A stretch of 64,000 bases of DNA from Blastococcus sp. KM273128 (GTDB lineage: Bacteria; Actinomycetota; Actinomycetes; Mycobacteriales; Geodermatophilaceae). The notes under the pieces were generated by a model. It searched no databases. It was not told where the DNA came from and saw nothing but the letters and a program-made list of their open reading frames with translations. The stretch is from assembly GCF_021698975.1 (NCBI RefSeq), contig NZ_SSXA01000001.1:1-64000 (forward strand). Reading direction: 5' to 3'. Position numbers and translations under genes: made by a program. Shown here piece after piece: positions 48,761-58,407 of the stretch; within the stretch, counting starts at the first letter, position 1, and each line of letters opens with the position of its first letter.

Positions 48761-49979
48761 GTCCACCGCGGTCGCGACGCCGGGGGCGTCCCGCTCGGGG
48801 GTGACGCCCTCCCGGCCGGCGCGCGACCGGCGCGCCCTGCTCAAGCCCGTCCTGCTCGTCGCGTTCCTCGTCGTGCTGCTCGCGCTGCCGCTGTACGTCG
48901 AGGAGTTCTGGCTGCGCACGGGGTTCGCCGCCTTCGGCGCGATCGTCGGCGCGATCGGGCTGAACCTGCTCGTGGGCAACAGCGGGCAGCTGTCGCTGGC
49001 GCACGCCTTCTTCCTCGCCGTCGGTGCGGTCAGCTACGTCTACGTCTCGGGTGAGCCGGGCGGGCTCGGCGTCGCGGAGCTGGGGGGTCTGGGCCTGCCG
49101 CCGATCGTCGGCATGGTCGTGGGCGTCCTCCTGGCCGGCCTGGCCGGGCTGCTGTTCAGCCCCCTGGCGGCGCGGCTGCGCGGGATCTACCTCGGTGTGG
49201 CGTCGCTGGCGCTGGTCTTCATCGGCATCCACGTGCTCAACAGCTGGACCGAGGTCACCGGCGGCTTCAACGGGCGGGCGGCTCCGGACTTCTCGCTGTT
49301 CGGCTTCACCTTCGCCAACAGCAACCCCGACCTGTTCGTGCTGGGTGTCCCGTTCCGGGAGGCGGAGCGGCTCTGGTACCTGGGCCTGGCCCTGGCGCTG
49401 GCGGCCTACCTGTTCGCCCGCAACCTGCTGAAGGGCCGCCCGGGTCGTGCGCTGCAGACCCAGCGGGACAGCGAGGTCGCGGCGTCCGTGATGGGCGTCA
49501 ACGTCCAGGGCTACAAGGCGCGGATCTTCCTGGTCAGCTCGATGTACGCCGGGTTGGCCGGGGTGATGTACGCGCTCTCGATCGGCAGCATCGCACCCGA
49601 GTCGTTCGGCCTGGAGCTCTCCATCCTGTACCTCGCCATGATCGTCCTCGGCGGGCTGGGTTCGGTGAACGGAGCCGTCCTCGGGGCGATCTTCGTCAGC
49701 GCGCTGCCGCTGGTCTTCCAGCGGTACGCCGACCTGATCCCGTTCGTGGGCCGTGGTGAGGGCCTGGCGGCCGGTGAGGCGGCCCGGTTCCTCTTCGGCG
49801 CGGCCATCGTCCTGGTGATCCTCTTCGAGCCCGCCGGGCTCGCCGGCATCGCCCGCCGCATCTCCGGGCGCTTCGGCCGCCGTCCGGGAGGGCGGCTGAC
49901 CCAGCGCCCACCCGACACACCCAGTCGTTCCACCGAACCCACTCCGTCCGACCCACCAGCACAAGGGAGCACCACGTGA
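48753..49979 (+). CDS. livM: Branched-chain amino-acid type ABC transporter permease LivM
   Basis: 408 residues. After a hydrophilic N-terminus of about 30 residues come the LivM helices; GLNLLVGNSGQLSLAHAFFL and the loop RDSEVAASVMGVNVQGYKAR are characteristic. The C-terminal 35 residues are Pro/Arg-rich and cytosolic. GTG 48753 overlaps livH by 8 bases; its end overlaps the binding-protein start. Confidence 0.92.
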   Translation: MSESTAVATPGASRSGVTPSRPARDRRALLKPVLLVAFLVVLLALPLYVEEFWLRTGFAAFGAIVGAIGLNLLVGNSGQLSLAHAFFLAVGAVSYVYVSGEPGGLGVAELGGLGLPPIVGMVVGVLLAGLAGLLFSPLAARLRGIYLGVASLALVFIGIHVLNSWTEVTGGFNGRAAPDFSLFGFTFANSNPDLFVLGVPFREAERLWYLGLALALAAYLFARNLLKGRPGRALQTQRDSEVAASVMGVNVQGYKARIFLVSSMYAGLAGVMYALSIGSIAPESFGLELSILYLAMIVLGGLGSVNGAVLGAIFVSALPLVFQRYADLIPFVGRGEGLAAGEAARFLFGAAIVLVILFEPAGLAGIARRISGRFGRRPGGRLTQRPPDTPSRSTEPTPSDPPAQGSTT

Positions 49980-51217
49980 GACTCAGCAAGCGTTCGGCCG
50001 GCGCCACGATGCTGGCCGCCACCTTCGTCCTGGCCGCCAGCGGCTGCAGCACCAAGGCCCCGGAGTCCTCGGGCGGCGGTGGTGCAGCGGCCGGCGGGGA
50101 CGTCGCGACCGACGTCGGCATCGAGGGCGAGACGATCAACCTCGGTGTCCTGACCGACCTGACCGGCGTCTTCGCCGCGCTCGGCAACGACATCACCAAC
50201 GCCAACTCGCTGTTCTGGGAGAACAACCAGGTCTGCGACACCTACGACGTCACCCTCGACGTCCAGGACACCGGCTACGTCCCCCAGCAGGGCGTCTCCC
50301 TGTACAGCGGCATGCAGGACAACGTCCTGGCCATGCAGCAGACGATCGGGTCACCCATCAACACCGCCCTGGCGCCGGAGTACGAGTCCGACCAGATCGT
50401 CAACTTCCCCTCGGCCTGGTCCAAGACGCTGACCGAGATCCCGGGCACGGGTGTCGTGGGCGCCACCTACGACGTCGAGATCGCCAACGGCTACGACTAC
50501 CTGTTCCGGGAAGGGCTCCTCCAGGAGGGCGACACCGTCGGCCACATCTACTTCGAGGGCGAGTACGGCGCCAACGGCGTGGAGGGCTCCCGGGCCGTCG
50601 CCGAGGCCAGGGGCCTCGAGTTGATCGAGGCGCAGATCAAGGCGACCGACCAGGACATGAGCGCCCAGATCACCCAGTTCAACTCCGCCGGGGTCGACCT
50701 CATCGCGCTGACCGTGGCCCCCGGGCAGACGGCCTCGGTCGCGACGGTCGCCGCCGCGCAGGGGCTGGACGTGCCCATCCTGGGCAGCAACCCGGTCTTC
50801 GCGCCGGGCCTGCTGGAGGGCCCGGCCGCCGAGTGGCTGAAGACCCACCTGTACGTGGCCTCCCCGGTGTCGTCGTTCGACGCCCACCCGGAGCTGCTCC
50901 AGCAGTACCAGGAGGCCTACCCCGATGCCGTCCCGAGCCTCGGCGTCGTCGTCGGCTTCGGCATGAGCGAGCTGATGAAGCAGGTGCTCGACCAGGCGTG
51001 CGAGAACGGTGACCTGACCCGCGAGGGCGTGCTCAACGCGTTCAACGAGCTGGAGGAGGTCGACACCGGCGGTCTCGTCGTCCCGATCCGCGGCTTCGAG
51101 GTCGGCCAGTCGCCGAGCCTGGAGAGCTTCATCCTGCAGCCGGCCGACGTGCCCGGTGGGGCCACCGTCCTGGAGGAGGCGTTCGAGGGCGAGTTCGCGG
51201 CGGACATCGCCGGCTGA
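49976..51217 (+). CDS. Branched-chain amino-acid type substrate-binding lipoprotein
   Basis: 413 residues. A signal peptide ends in a lipobox with Cys24 (LAASGC), followed by a Gly/Ser linker. The periplasmic-binding-protein type I fold starts ETINLGVLTDLTGVFAALGN; QDTGYVPQQGVSLYSGMQDN and FEGEYGANGVEGSRAVAEAR are family blocks. It captures the ligand for LivHMFG. GTG 49976 overlaps the livM stop, with AAGGGAGC 6 nt upstream. Ends in a strong terminator. Confidence 0.93.
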   Translation: MRLSKRSAGATMLAATFVLAASGCSTKAPESSGGGGAAAGGDVATDVGIEGETINLGVLTDLTGVFAALGNDITNANSLFWENNQVCDTYDVTLDVQDTGYVPQQGVSLYSGMQDNVLAMQQTIGSPINTALAPEYESDQIVNFPSAWSKTLTEIPGTGVVGATYDVEIANGYDYLFREGLLQEGDTVGHIYFEGEYGANGVEGSRAVAEARGLELIEAQIKATDQDMSAQITQFNSAGVDLIALTVAPGQTASVATVAAAQGLDVPILGSNPVFAPGLLEGPAAEWLKTHLYVASPVSSFDAHPELLQQYQEAYPDAVPSLGVVVGFGMSELMKQVLDQACENGDLTREGVLNAFNELEEVDTGGLVVPIRGFEVGQSPSLESFILQPADVPGGATVLEEAFEGEFAADIAG

Positions 51218-51228
51218 CCCGCGGTACC

Positions 51229-51262
51229 GGCGCCCCCTTCCCCGCCCGGGGGAGGGGGCGCC
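51229..51262 (+). terminator. Terminator of the liv operon
   Basis: GGCGCCCCCTTCCCC (51229-51243) pairs with GGGGGAGGGGGCGCC (51248-51262), 15 bp with one wobble and a 4-nt loop, 11 bases after the stop of the binding-protein gene. It also lies near the end of the convergent MFS gene and could serve both. Confidence 0.75.
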
Positions 51263-51273
51263 GTCGCGTGCGC

Positions 51274-52434
51274 CTACAGCCGCCCGGCGCGGGCCACCGG
51301 CGCCAGCCGGAGCGCCAGCAGGGCGGCGAGCGCGGCGGCCGCGGTCAGGGGCAGGGTCGCCGTCGTCGCCCGGGCGGCCACGGCGATCGCGAACGGCGCG
51401 GCGAAGCCGAGGTAGGCGAAGGACAGGAACAGCGAGGTGAGCGCGCCGAGGCGTCCCGGGGCGGCGAGCCGCGCCGTCAGCGTCAGGCCCGCGGCCAGGC
51501 ACAGGCCACCTCCGGCGCCGAGCAGCGGGGCGGCGAGGACGAGCCAGGGGAGCGCCCCGGTGGCGGCGAAGGCGGCGGCGCACCCGAAGCCCAGCGTCCC
51601 GACCCCGGTGCCGACGACCGCGGTCCACGGGCCCAGGCGGCGCTGCAGCCCGGCGACGACGGTGCCCGCGCCGAGCGTCACCCCGGCCAGCACGCCGGTG
51701 ACCGCGACCCCGGCCGAGGGCAGCTCGACCAGCAGCGGGACGGCGTTGATGACCGTCGACGGGAAGGCGTAGACGCAGACCGCCACCGGGGCCAGCACGC
51801 TGAGCACCAGCCGCCCGTCGCCGCGGCGGACCAGGGGCGCGGCCGGCGGCGTGCTCGTGCCGCCGTCGCGCCGGACGGGGAGGAGGTCGACCGTCTCGGG
51901 CAGCCGCACCGCGACGGCCAGGCCTCCCGCGACGAGCACGGTGTGCACCAGGTAGGGGAGCACGGTCGGTGCCGGCGCGTACTGGCCGAGCAGCCCGCTG
52001 GTCAGCGGCCCGAGGGAGAACCCGGCGGTCATGGCGACGGCGGCGCGCCGCCCACCGGCCCCCTCGCCGGAGGCCTTCGACAGCTCGCCGACCCACGCGC
52101 TGCCGACGCTGAAGACGATGCCGCTGACGACGCCCTGCGCGAAGCGGGCGGCGAAGAGCAGGAGCAGCGAGCCGCCGGCCGCGGCGAAGGCGAGCGAGGC
52201 CAGGCCGGAGAGCACGATGCCCGGGATCGCGACCCGCCGGCGGCCCAGCCGGTCCGACAGCGGGCCGGCGAGCAGGAGCGCCGGCACCAGCCCGGCCGCG
52301 TAGCAGCCGAACAGCGCCGTCAGCACCTCGGCGGAGAGGTCGAGCCGCTCCTGGTAGACCAGCAGCAGCGGGGTCGGGACGTTGGTGCCCGCCGCGACGG
52401 CGAACAGCGCGAACACGGCGCGCTTCCAGGTCAC
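51274..52434 (-). CDS. MFS transporter
   Basis: 386 residues, twelve helices. PLSDRLGRRRVAIPG between helices 2 and 3 is a full MFS signature, and FAQGVVSGIVFSVGSAWVGE is helix 4. Related to sugar-efflux/AraJ-like exporters. Substrate unknown. GTG 52434. Converges on the liv operon. Confidence 0.87.
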   Translation of the reverse strand: MTWKRAVFALFAVAAGTNVPTPLLLVYQERLDLSAEVLTALFGCYAAGLVPALLLAGPLSDRLGRRRVAIPGIVLSGLASLAFAAAGGSLLLLFAARFAQGVVSGIVFSVGSAWVGELSKASGEGAGGRRAAVAMTAGFSLGPLTSGLLGQYAPAPTVLPYLVHTVLVAGGLAVAVRLPETVDLLPVRRDGGTSTPPAAPLVRRGDGRLVLSVLAPVAVCVYAFPSTVINAVPLLVELPSAGVAVTGVLAGVTLGAGTVVAGLQRRLGPWTAVVGTGVGTLGFGCAAAFAATGALPWLVLAAPLLGAGGGLCLAAGLTLTARLAAPGRLGALTSLFLSFAYLGFAAPFAIAVAARATTATLPLTAAAALAALLALRLAPVARAGRL

Positions 52435-52561
52435 CGGCGCACCCTACGGTGCCGCGCCCGGCCACTCGGGGTCGTGGCGCCCCCGGGGCGCCGGGCTCGG
52501 ACCTCCCCGTGGGGGTGCGCCGGGGCAGCGGCCGGGTGTGCGCCGGTGCCCCTGCGCGGAA

Positions 52562-52598
52562 CTCTGCCTCTGGGTGCACCACGACAGCAGAGGCAGAG
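52562..52598. repeat. Perfect 10-bp inverted repeat in an intergenic gap
   Basis: CTCTGCCTCT (52562-52571) and AGAGGCAGAG (52589-52598) are separated by 17 bases. It lies between the MFS start and the tRNA-Lys terminator. The 216 bases from 52435 to 52650 otherwise show no gene; this could be an operator or structured RNA. Confidence 0.45.
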
Positions 52599-52650
52599 GC
52601 CTGCAGTGGGGCGGTGCCGCGGAGCGGGTCGCACGGCCCGGGAACGACGA

Positions 52651-52678
52651 AGCGGCGACGTCCGTGGACGTCGCCGCT
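52651..52678 (-). terminator. Terminator of the tRNA-Lys gene
   Basis: AGCGGCGACGTCC (52651-52663) and GGACGTCGCCGCT (52666-52678) form a 13-bp hairpin, 15 bases beyond the encoded CCA end of tRNA-Lys in its direction of transcription; the sequence after it on the minus strand reads TCGTCGTTCC. Confidence 0.75.
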
Positions 52679-52693
52679 GATCAGGAACCTGCG

Positions 52694-52769
<76 letters not shown>

Positions 52770-52979
52770 GGTGCGCCCGGCGGCCGGGCACGAAAGAGGA
52801 CGATACCAGCGTCCGGCCCGCAGCCCGAGCCGGGGCCGGGTGCTCTTCACCACGTCCCAGGGGCCTCCGCCCGCGTGCCGTGCCGCGGATCCCACCCCCG
52901 CTGTCGTCCCGGCGTGGACACTGGGCGGAGTGCCCCCGTCCGGTTCCGGGCGGGAGCAGGGGGAGAGGAGCAGGACGAG

Positions 52980-54158
52980 GTGCGTCGCACAGGCATGGTG
53001 CTCGCCGCCGGGGCGCTGGCCCTGCTGGCCGGCTGCAGCGGGTCGGAGGCCGGGGGAGCATACGAGCCCACCGCCGCGGCCGAGCCGGCGACGGTCGAGC
53101 TGGCGGTCGCCGACGGAGCGGTGGACGTCTCGCCCGTGGTCCCGCTGGAGGTCTCGGTCACCGGCGGCGAGCTGGACGAGGTCACCGTCACCGACGCGGC
53201 CGGGGCACCCGTGCCGGGCGCCGTGGAGGACGACGCGGACGGCGACGGCACGGTGCTCTGGACGCCGGAGACCCCGCTGGCCTACGGCACCGGCTACACC
53301 CTCACCGCGACCGCCTCCGGCGATGCGGCGGAGCCGGCCACGGCGACGTCGTCGTTCACGACGGTGGACCCGGTCTCGGTGGTGACCCCCGGCATCGGCC
53401 CGCTCGACGGCCAGACCGTGGGCGTCGGGATGCCCGTCCGCGTCTACTTCTCCGAGCCGGTGGTCGACAAGGCCGCCGTCGAGAGCAAGCTCGTCGTCAC
53501 CAGCTCGACCCCCACCGACGGCGTGTGGAGCTGGTTCAGCGACACCGAGGTGCACTTCCGCCCGTCGACGTACTGGCCCGCGCACACCGACGTCACCGTG
53601 GACGCGAACCTCTACGGCGTCGACTTCGGCGACGGCGTGTGGGGCGAGAAGGACCGCTCGATCTCCTTCTCCGTCGGCGAGCGGCACGTGTCGGTCGCCG
53701 ACGCCGCGACGCACACCATGCGCGTCTACGACGGCGACGAGCTGGTGCAGACCTTCCCGATGAGCGCCGGTGGCCCCGAGTTCCCGAGCCGCAACGGCCC
53801 GCACGTGGTCACCGAGCTCAACCGCGACCGGGTCATGGACTCCAGCACCTACGGCACCCCGGTCGACAGCCCGAACGGCTACCGGACGCCGGTCGAGTAC
53901 GCGGTCCGGCTCAACGACAACGGCGAGTTCGTGCACGCCGCACCGTGGTCGGTCGCCCAGCAGGGGAACGAGAACGTCTCGCACGGCTGCATCAACCTCT
54001 CGACCGAGCGCGCGGCCTGGTTCTTCCAGTTCTCGCAGCCGGGCGACGTCGTGGAGATCGAGAACTCGATCGGCCCGACGCTGTCGGCCGCCGACGGCGC
54101 GATCTACGACTGGGCGGTCCCGTGGGAGGAGTGGGTCGCCGGCAGCGCCCTGGCGTAG
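52980..54158 (+). CDS. Lipoprotein L,D-transpeptidase with N-terminal Ig-like domains
   Basis: 392 residues. Lipoprotein signal with Cys19 (ALLAGCSGSE). Two Ig-like beta domains (about 45-135 and 140-245; the second opens VVTPGIGPLDGQTVGVGMPV) precede the YkuD catalytic domain with His335 and Cys337 in VSHGCINLS and the upstream His of FVHAAPWSV. This is the LdtMt2-like architecture, making 3-3 peptidoglycan cross-links outside the membrane. GTG 52980, after GGAGAGGAGCAGG. The C-terminal ~25 residues (GPTLSAADGAIYDWAVPWEE) are the usual family tail. Confidence 0.94.
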   Translation: MRRTGMVLAAGALALLAGCSGSEAGGAYEPTAAAEPATVELAVADGAVDVSPVVPLEVSVTGGELDEVTVTDAAGAPVPGAVEDDADGDGTVLWTPETPLAYGTGYTLTATASGDAAEPATATSSFTTVDPVSVVTPGIGPLDGQTVGVGMPVRVYFSEPVVDKAAVESKLVVTSSTPTDGVWSWFSDTEVHFRPSTYWPAHTDVTVDANLYGVDFGDGVWGEKDRSISFSVGERHVSVADAATHTMRVYDGDELVQTFPMSAGGPEFPSRNGPHVVTELNRDRVMDSSTYGTPVDSPNGYRTPVEYAVRLNDNGEFVHAAPWSVAQQGNENVSHGCINLSTERAAWFFQFSQPGDVVEIENSIGPTLSAADGAIYDWAVPWEEWVAGSALA

Positions 54159-54221
54159 GTCCGGCGTTTCCGCGGCACCCCCCGGGGGCACCACGTCCGC
54201 GCATCCGAGGAGGGGATCGCC

Positions 54222-54623
54222 GTGGAGCCGTGGTTGATCGTCGTGCTGGTCGTGGTCGCGCTGGTGCTGCTGGCGTTGGTGGCGTTCGCGCTCACCAGGC
54301 GCTCGCGGACCTCGGGGGCCCGCAAGCGGGCCCAGCAGCGGGAGGAGGCCCGCGACCACCTGCGCGAGGCCGAGATCCGCGGCGCCCGCGCCGAGAAGGA
54401 GCAGGCGCTCGCCGAGGAGCAGGCGGCCCGCGCCCGTCGCGAGCTCGCCGAGGTGCAGGAGCGCGCCGCGCTCGCCGAGCAGGAGGCCCGTCAGCGCGCC
54501 GCCCGCGCAGACGAGGACCGCACCGCCGCCGAGCAGCTGCGCGCGGAGGCCCAGCGCCTCGCCCCCGACGTCGCCTCCGACGGCCGCCAGCCGCACCCCG
54601 AGGGTGGCGCCACGCGCATCTGA
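54222..54623 (+). CDS. Membrane-anchored coiled-coil protein
   Basis: 133 residues. One N-terminal helix (WLIVVLVVVALVLLALVAFA, 4-23) then about 90 residues of unbroken Ala/Glu/Arg-rich coiled coil (EEARDHLREAEIRGARAEKE and onward) and a short tail. GTG 54222 has GAGGAGGGG 6 nt upstream. It may be a cell-wall or division scaffold near the L,D-transpeptidase, but this is an inference only. Confidence 0.75.
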   Translation: MEPWLIVVLVVVALVLLALVAFALTRRSRTSGARKRAQQREEARDHLREAEIRGARAEKEQALAEEQAARARRELAEVQERAALAEQEARQRAARADEDRTAAEQLRAEAQRLAPDVASDGRQPHPEGGATRI

Positions 54624-54691
54624 GGCGCGACCGCTCAGATCCCGCCTCCGCGGCGGTCCTACCCCCGAGGACCGCCGAACGGAGGGGTGCC

Positions 54692-55771
54692 ATGACCGAT
54701 CTGCTGGCCATCGGGACGCGCAAGGGGCTGTGGCTGGCCCGCAGCGACGACGACCGCCGCACCTGGACGCTGGACGGGCCGCACCTGCTGGCCCAGGAGG
54801 TGGCGGCGGTCTCCGTCGACACCCGCCGCGCGGTGCCCCGGGTGCTGGCCGGGGTGCAGTACGGGCACTGGGGGCCGTCGGTCACCTGGTCGGACGACCT
54901 GGGCGGCAGCTGGCAGGAGACCGACCACGGCGCCATCCGCTTCCCGGAGGACACCGGCGCCGCGCTCGGCCGCGTGTGGCAGCTGCGCCCGGACACCGCC
55001 GACCGGCCCGACCTGGTGTGGGCCGGCTGCGAGCCGCAGTCGCTGTGGCGCAGCACCGACGGCGGCTGCAGCTTCACGCTGGTGCGCGGGCTGTGGGACC
55101 ATCCGCACCGGCCCACCTGGGAGCCCGGGGCCGGCGGCGGTGCGGTGCACACCGTCCTGCCCGACCCGGCCACCGACCGGGTCACCGTCGCGATGAGCAC
55201 CGGCGGGGTCTACGCCAGCGACGACGGCGCCACCGGGTGGGCGCCGCGCAACAAGGGCATCAGCGCCGTCTTCCTGCCCGAGCCGCCGGAGTACGGGCAG
55301 TGCGTGCACAAGGTCGCGGTCGACGCCGGGGATCCCGCGCGCATGTACGCGCAGAACCACTTCGGCGTCTTCCGCACCGACGACGGCGGCGGGTCGTGGG
55401 TCTCGATCGCCGACGGGTTGCCCGCCGACTTCGGCTTCCCGATCGCCGCCTCGCCGACCGCGCCGGGCACCGCCTGGGTGGTCCCGCTGGTCGCCGACGT
55501 CCAGCGCGTGCCCCCGGACGGCCGGCTCCGCGTGCACCGCACCCGCGACGCCGGCGGCAGCTGGACCGAGGTCGGCGCCGGGCTCCCCGACGGCGCGTGG
55601 ACCGCGGTCCTGCGCGACGCCTTCTGCACCGACGACCACGAGCGCACCGGCCTGTACCTCGGCACCCGCGACGGCTGCGTCTACGCGAGCGCCGACGAGG
55701 GGGAGACCTTCACCCTGGTGGCCGAGCACCTGCCCGACGTGCTCGTGGTGCGGGCGGCCCGGCTGCCGTGA
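54692..55771 (+). CDS. BNR/sialidase-like beta-propeller protein
   Basis: 359 residues with several Asp-box repeats (for example SDDLGGSWQE, STDGGCSFTL, ASDDGATGWA, RTDDGGGSWV, TRDAGGSWTE and SADEGETFTL), giving a propeller of about six blades. There is no signal peptide and the sialidase Arg triad is not evident, so glycosidase activity should not be assumed. ATG 54692 has GGAGGGG upstream. The stop overlaps the start of a ubiquitin-like sulfur-carrier gene by GTGA, an intimate pairing that suggests joint function. Confidence 0.85.
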   Translation: MTDLLAIGTRKGLWLARSDDDRRTWTLDGPHLLAQEVAAVSVDTRRAVPRVLAGVQYGHWGPSVTWSDDLGGSWQETDHGAIRFPEDTGAALGRVWQLRPDTADRPDLVWAGCEPQSLWRSTDGGCSFTLVRGLWDHPHRPTWEPGAGGGAVHTVLPDPATDRVTVAMSTGGVYASDDGATGWAPRNKGISAVFLPEPPEYGQCVHKVAVDAGDPARMYAQNHFGVFRTDDGGGSWVSIADGLPADFGFPIAASPTAPGTAWVVPLVADVQRVPPDGRLRVHRTRDAGGSWTEVGAGLPDGAWTAVLRDAFCTDDHERTGLYLGTRDGCVYASADEGETFTLVAEHLPDVLVVRAARLP

Positions 55772-56064
55772 CCGGCGACGGCGTGCACGTGGAGGTGGTG
55801 CTGCCGGGGTCGCTGGCCGACCTCGCGGGCGGGACGCGGCACCTGCAGGTCGACCCGGAGGGCGCCACGCTGGCCGCGGTGCTCGACGCGGTGGCGGCGC
55901 AGCACCCGGTGCTCGGCCGGCGGATCCGGGACGAGGCGGGCGCGGTGCGGCGGTTCGTCAACGTCTACGTCGACGGCGAGGACGTGCGCTGGCAGGGCGG
56001 CCTGGCGACGGCGGTCCGCGACGGGGCCGTGGTGCAGGTGCTCCCCTCGGTCGCCGGTGGGTAG
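55768..56064 (+). CDS. MoaD/ThiS family (CysO-like) sulfur-carrier protein
   Basis: 98 residues, beta-grasp ubiquitin fold. RFVNVYVDGEDVRW and VQVLPSVAGG parallel the CysO at 7183-7461, but this one ends in plain Gly-Gly, ready for adenylation. GTG 55768 overlaps the propeller gene stop. No activating E1-like enzyme or JAMM protease is adjacent; mec lies 48 kb away. It could carry sulfur or be conjugated to a target. Confidence 0.88.
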   Translation: MTGDGVHVEVVLPGSLADLAGGTRHLQVDPEGATLAAVLDAVAAQHPVLGRRIRDEAGAVRRFVNVYVDGEDVRWQGGLATAVRDGAVVQVLPSVAGG

Positions 56065-56077
56065 CAGCTCGCGGAGG

Positions 56078-56320
56078 TCAGAGGGCGGCGAGGGTGGCGC
56101 AGTTCGGGCAGAGCTGGGTCTCGTCGTAACCCTCCGGCGGCCAGGGCAGCTGCTCGTCGACCGCGACGAACGCCCCGCAGAGCGCCTTGCGGCTCTGCCC
56201 GTTCACCCGGCCGATCGTCGCGTGGGCCGGGCCGATCTGCCGGGGCGTGAGGCCCTCGGCCCCGAAGGAGCCGACCATGACGACCGCGTGTGCCGTGCCG
56301 TACGCGTAGACGCTGGTCAT
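56078..56320 (-). CDS. Small Cys-containing (zinc-ribbon-like) protein
   Basis: 80 residues from ATG 56320. RKALCGAFVAVDEQLPWPPE followed by TQLCPNCATLAAL: one Cys and a terminal CPNC could bind zinc with the His residues at 11 or 33. It converges on the MoaD-like gene with 13 bases between stops. I recognise the layout from small actinobacterial proteins of unknown function. Confidence 0.65.
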   Translation of the reverse strand: MTSVYAYGTAHAVVMVGSFGAEGLTPRQIGPAHATIGRVNGQSRKALCGAFVAVDEQLPWPPEGYDETQLCPNCATLAAL

Positions 56321-56441
56321 GCGCCCCAGGGTCCGAGCCCGCCGCCGGTTGCGCCACCACCACCGGGCACGTGTCGGCCGCACCCGTCACAACGGTCCCA
56401 CCCGTTCCGGTATCGCCGGCCGCAGCGCCCCCGGGCGCGCC

Positions 56442-56473
56442 CGTGCCCCCGGTCCGGGGGGACCGGGGGCACG
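56442..56473 (-). terminator. Terminator of fadD
   Basis: CGTGCCCCCGGTCC (56442-56455) and GGACCGGGGGCACG (56460-56473) form a perfect 14-bp stem with a GGGG loop, 13 bases past the fadD stop on the minus strand. Confidence 0.75.
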
Positions 56474-56486
56474 CGCGGCAGCCTGC

Positions 56487-58280
<1,794 letters not shown>

Positions 58281-58329
58281 GGGTGGGCTCCTCGGGTGAC
58301 GACACGACGGTGTGACGTGGCTCGCGAAG

Positions 58330-58351
58330 ATACAGAACGAGCGGTCTGTAT
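58330..58351. promoter_or_regulatory. Palindromic operator shared by fadD and the acyl-CoA dehydrogenase operon
   Basis: Arms ATACAGA and TCTGTAT, 8 bases apart, with inner CG/CG symmetry, form a 22-nt palindrome in the middle of the divergent promoter. Such ACAGAnCG/CGnTCTGT sites are typical of TetR-type fatty-acid regulators; the TetR protein encoded at the end of this locus is the candidate ligand. Inferred, not shown. Confidence 0.6.
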
Positions 58352-58407
58352 GTTCGGGTTCCCGGCGCGGTGGCTGCCGGGGGACCAGCGCTTTCCCGGA
58401 GGTCGGT

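Noticed and set aside
54692-55771. Calling the propeller a true sialidase
   Set aside because: Asp-box repeats alone define a fold; the catalytic Arg triad and a secretion signal are not apparent.
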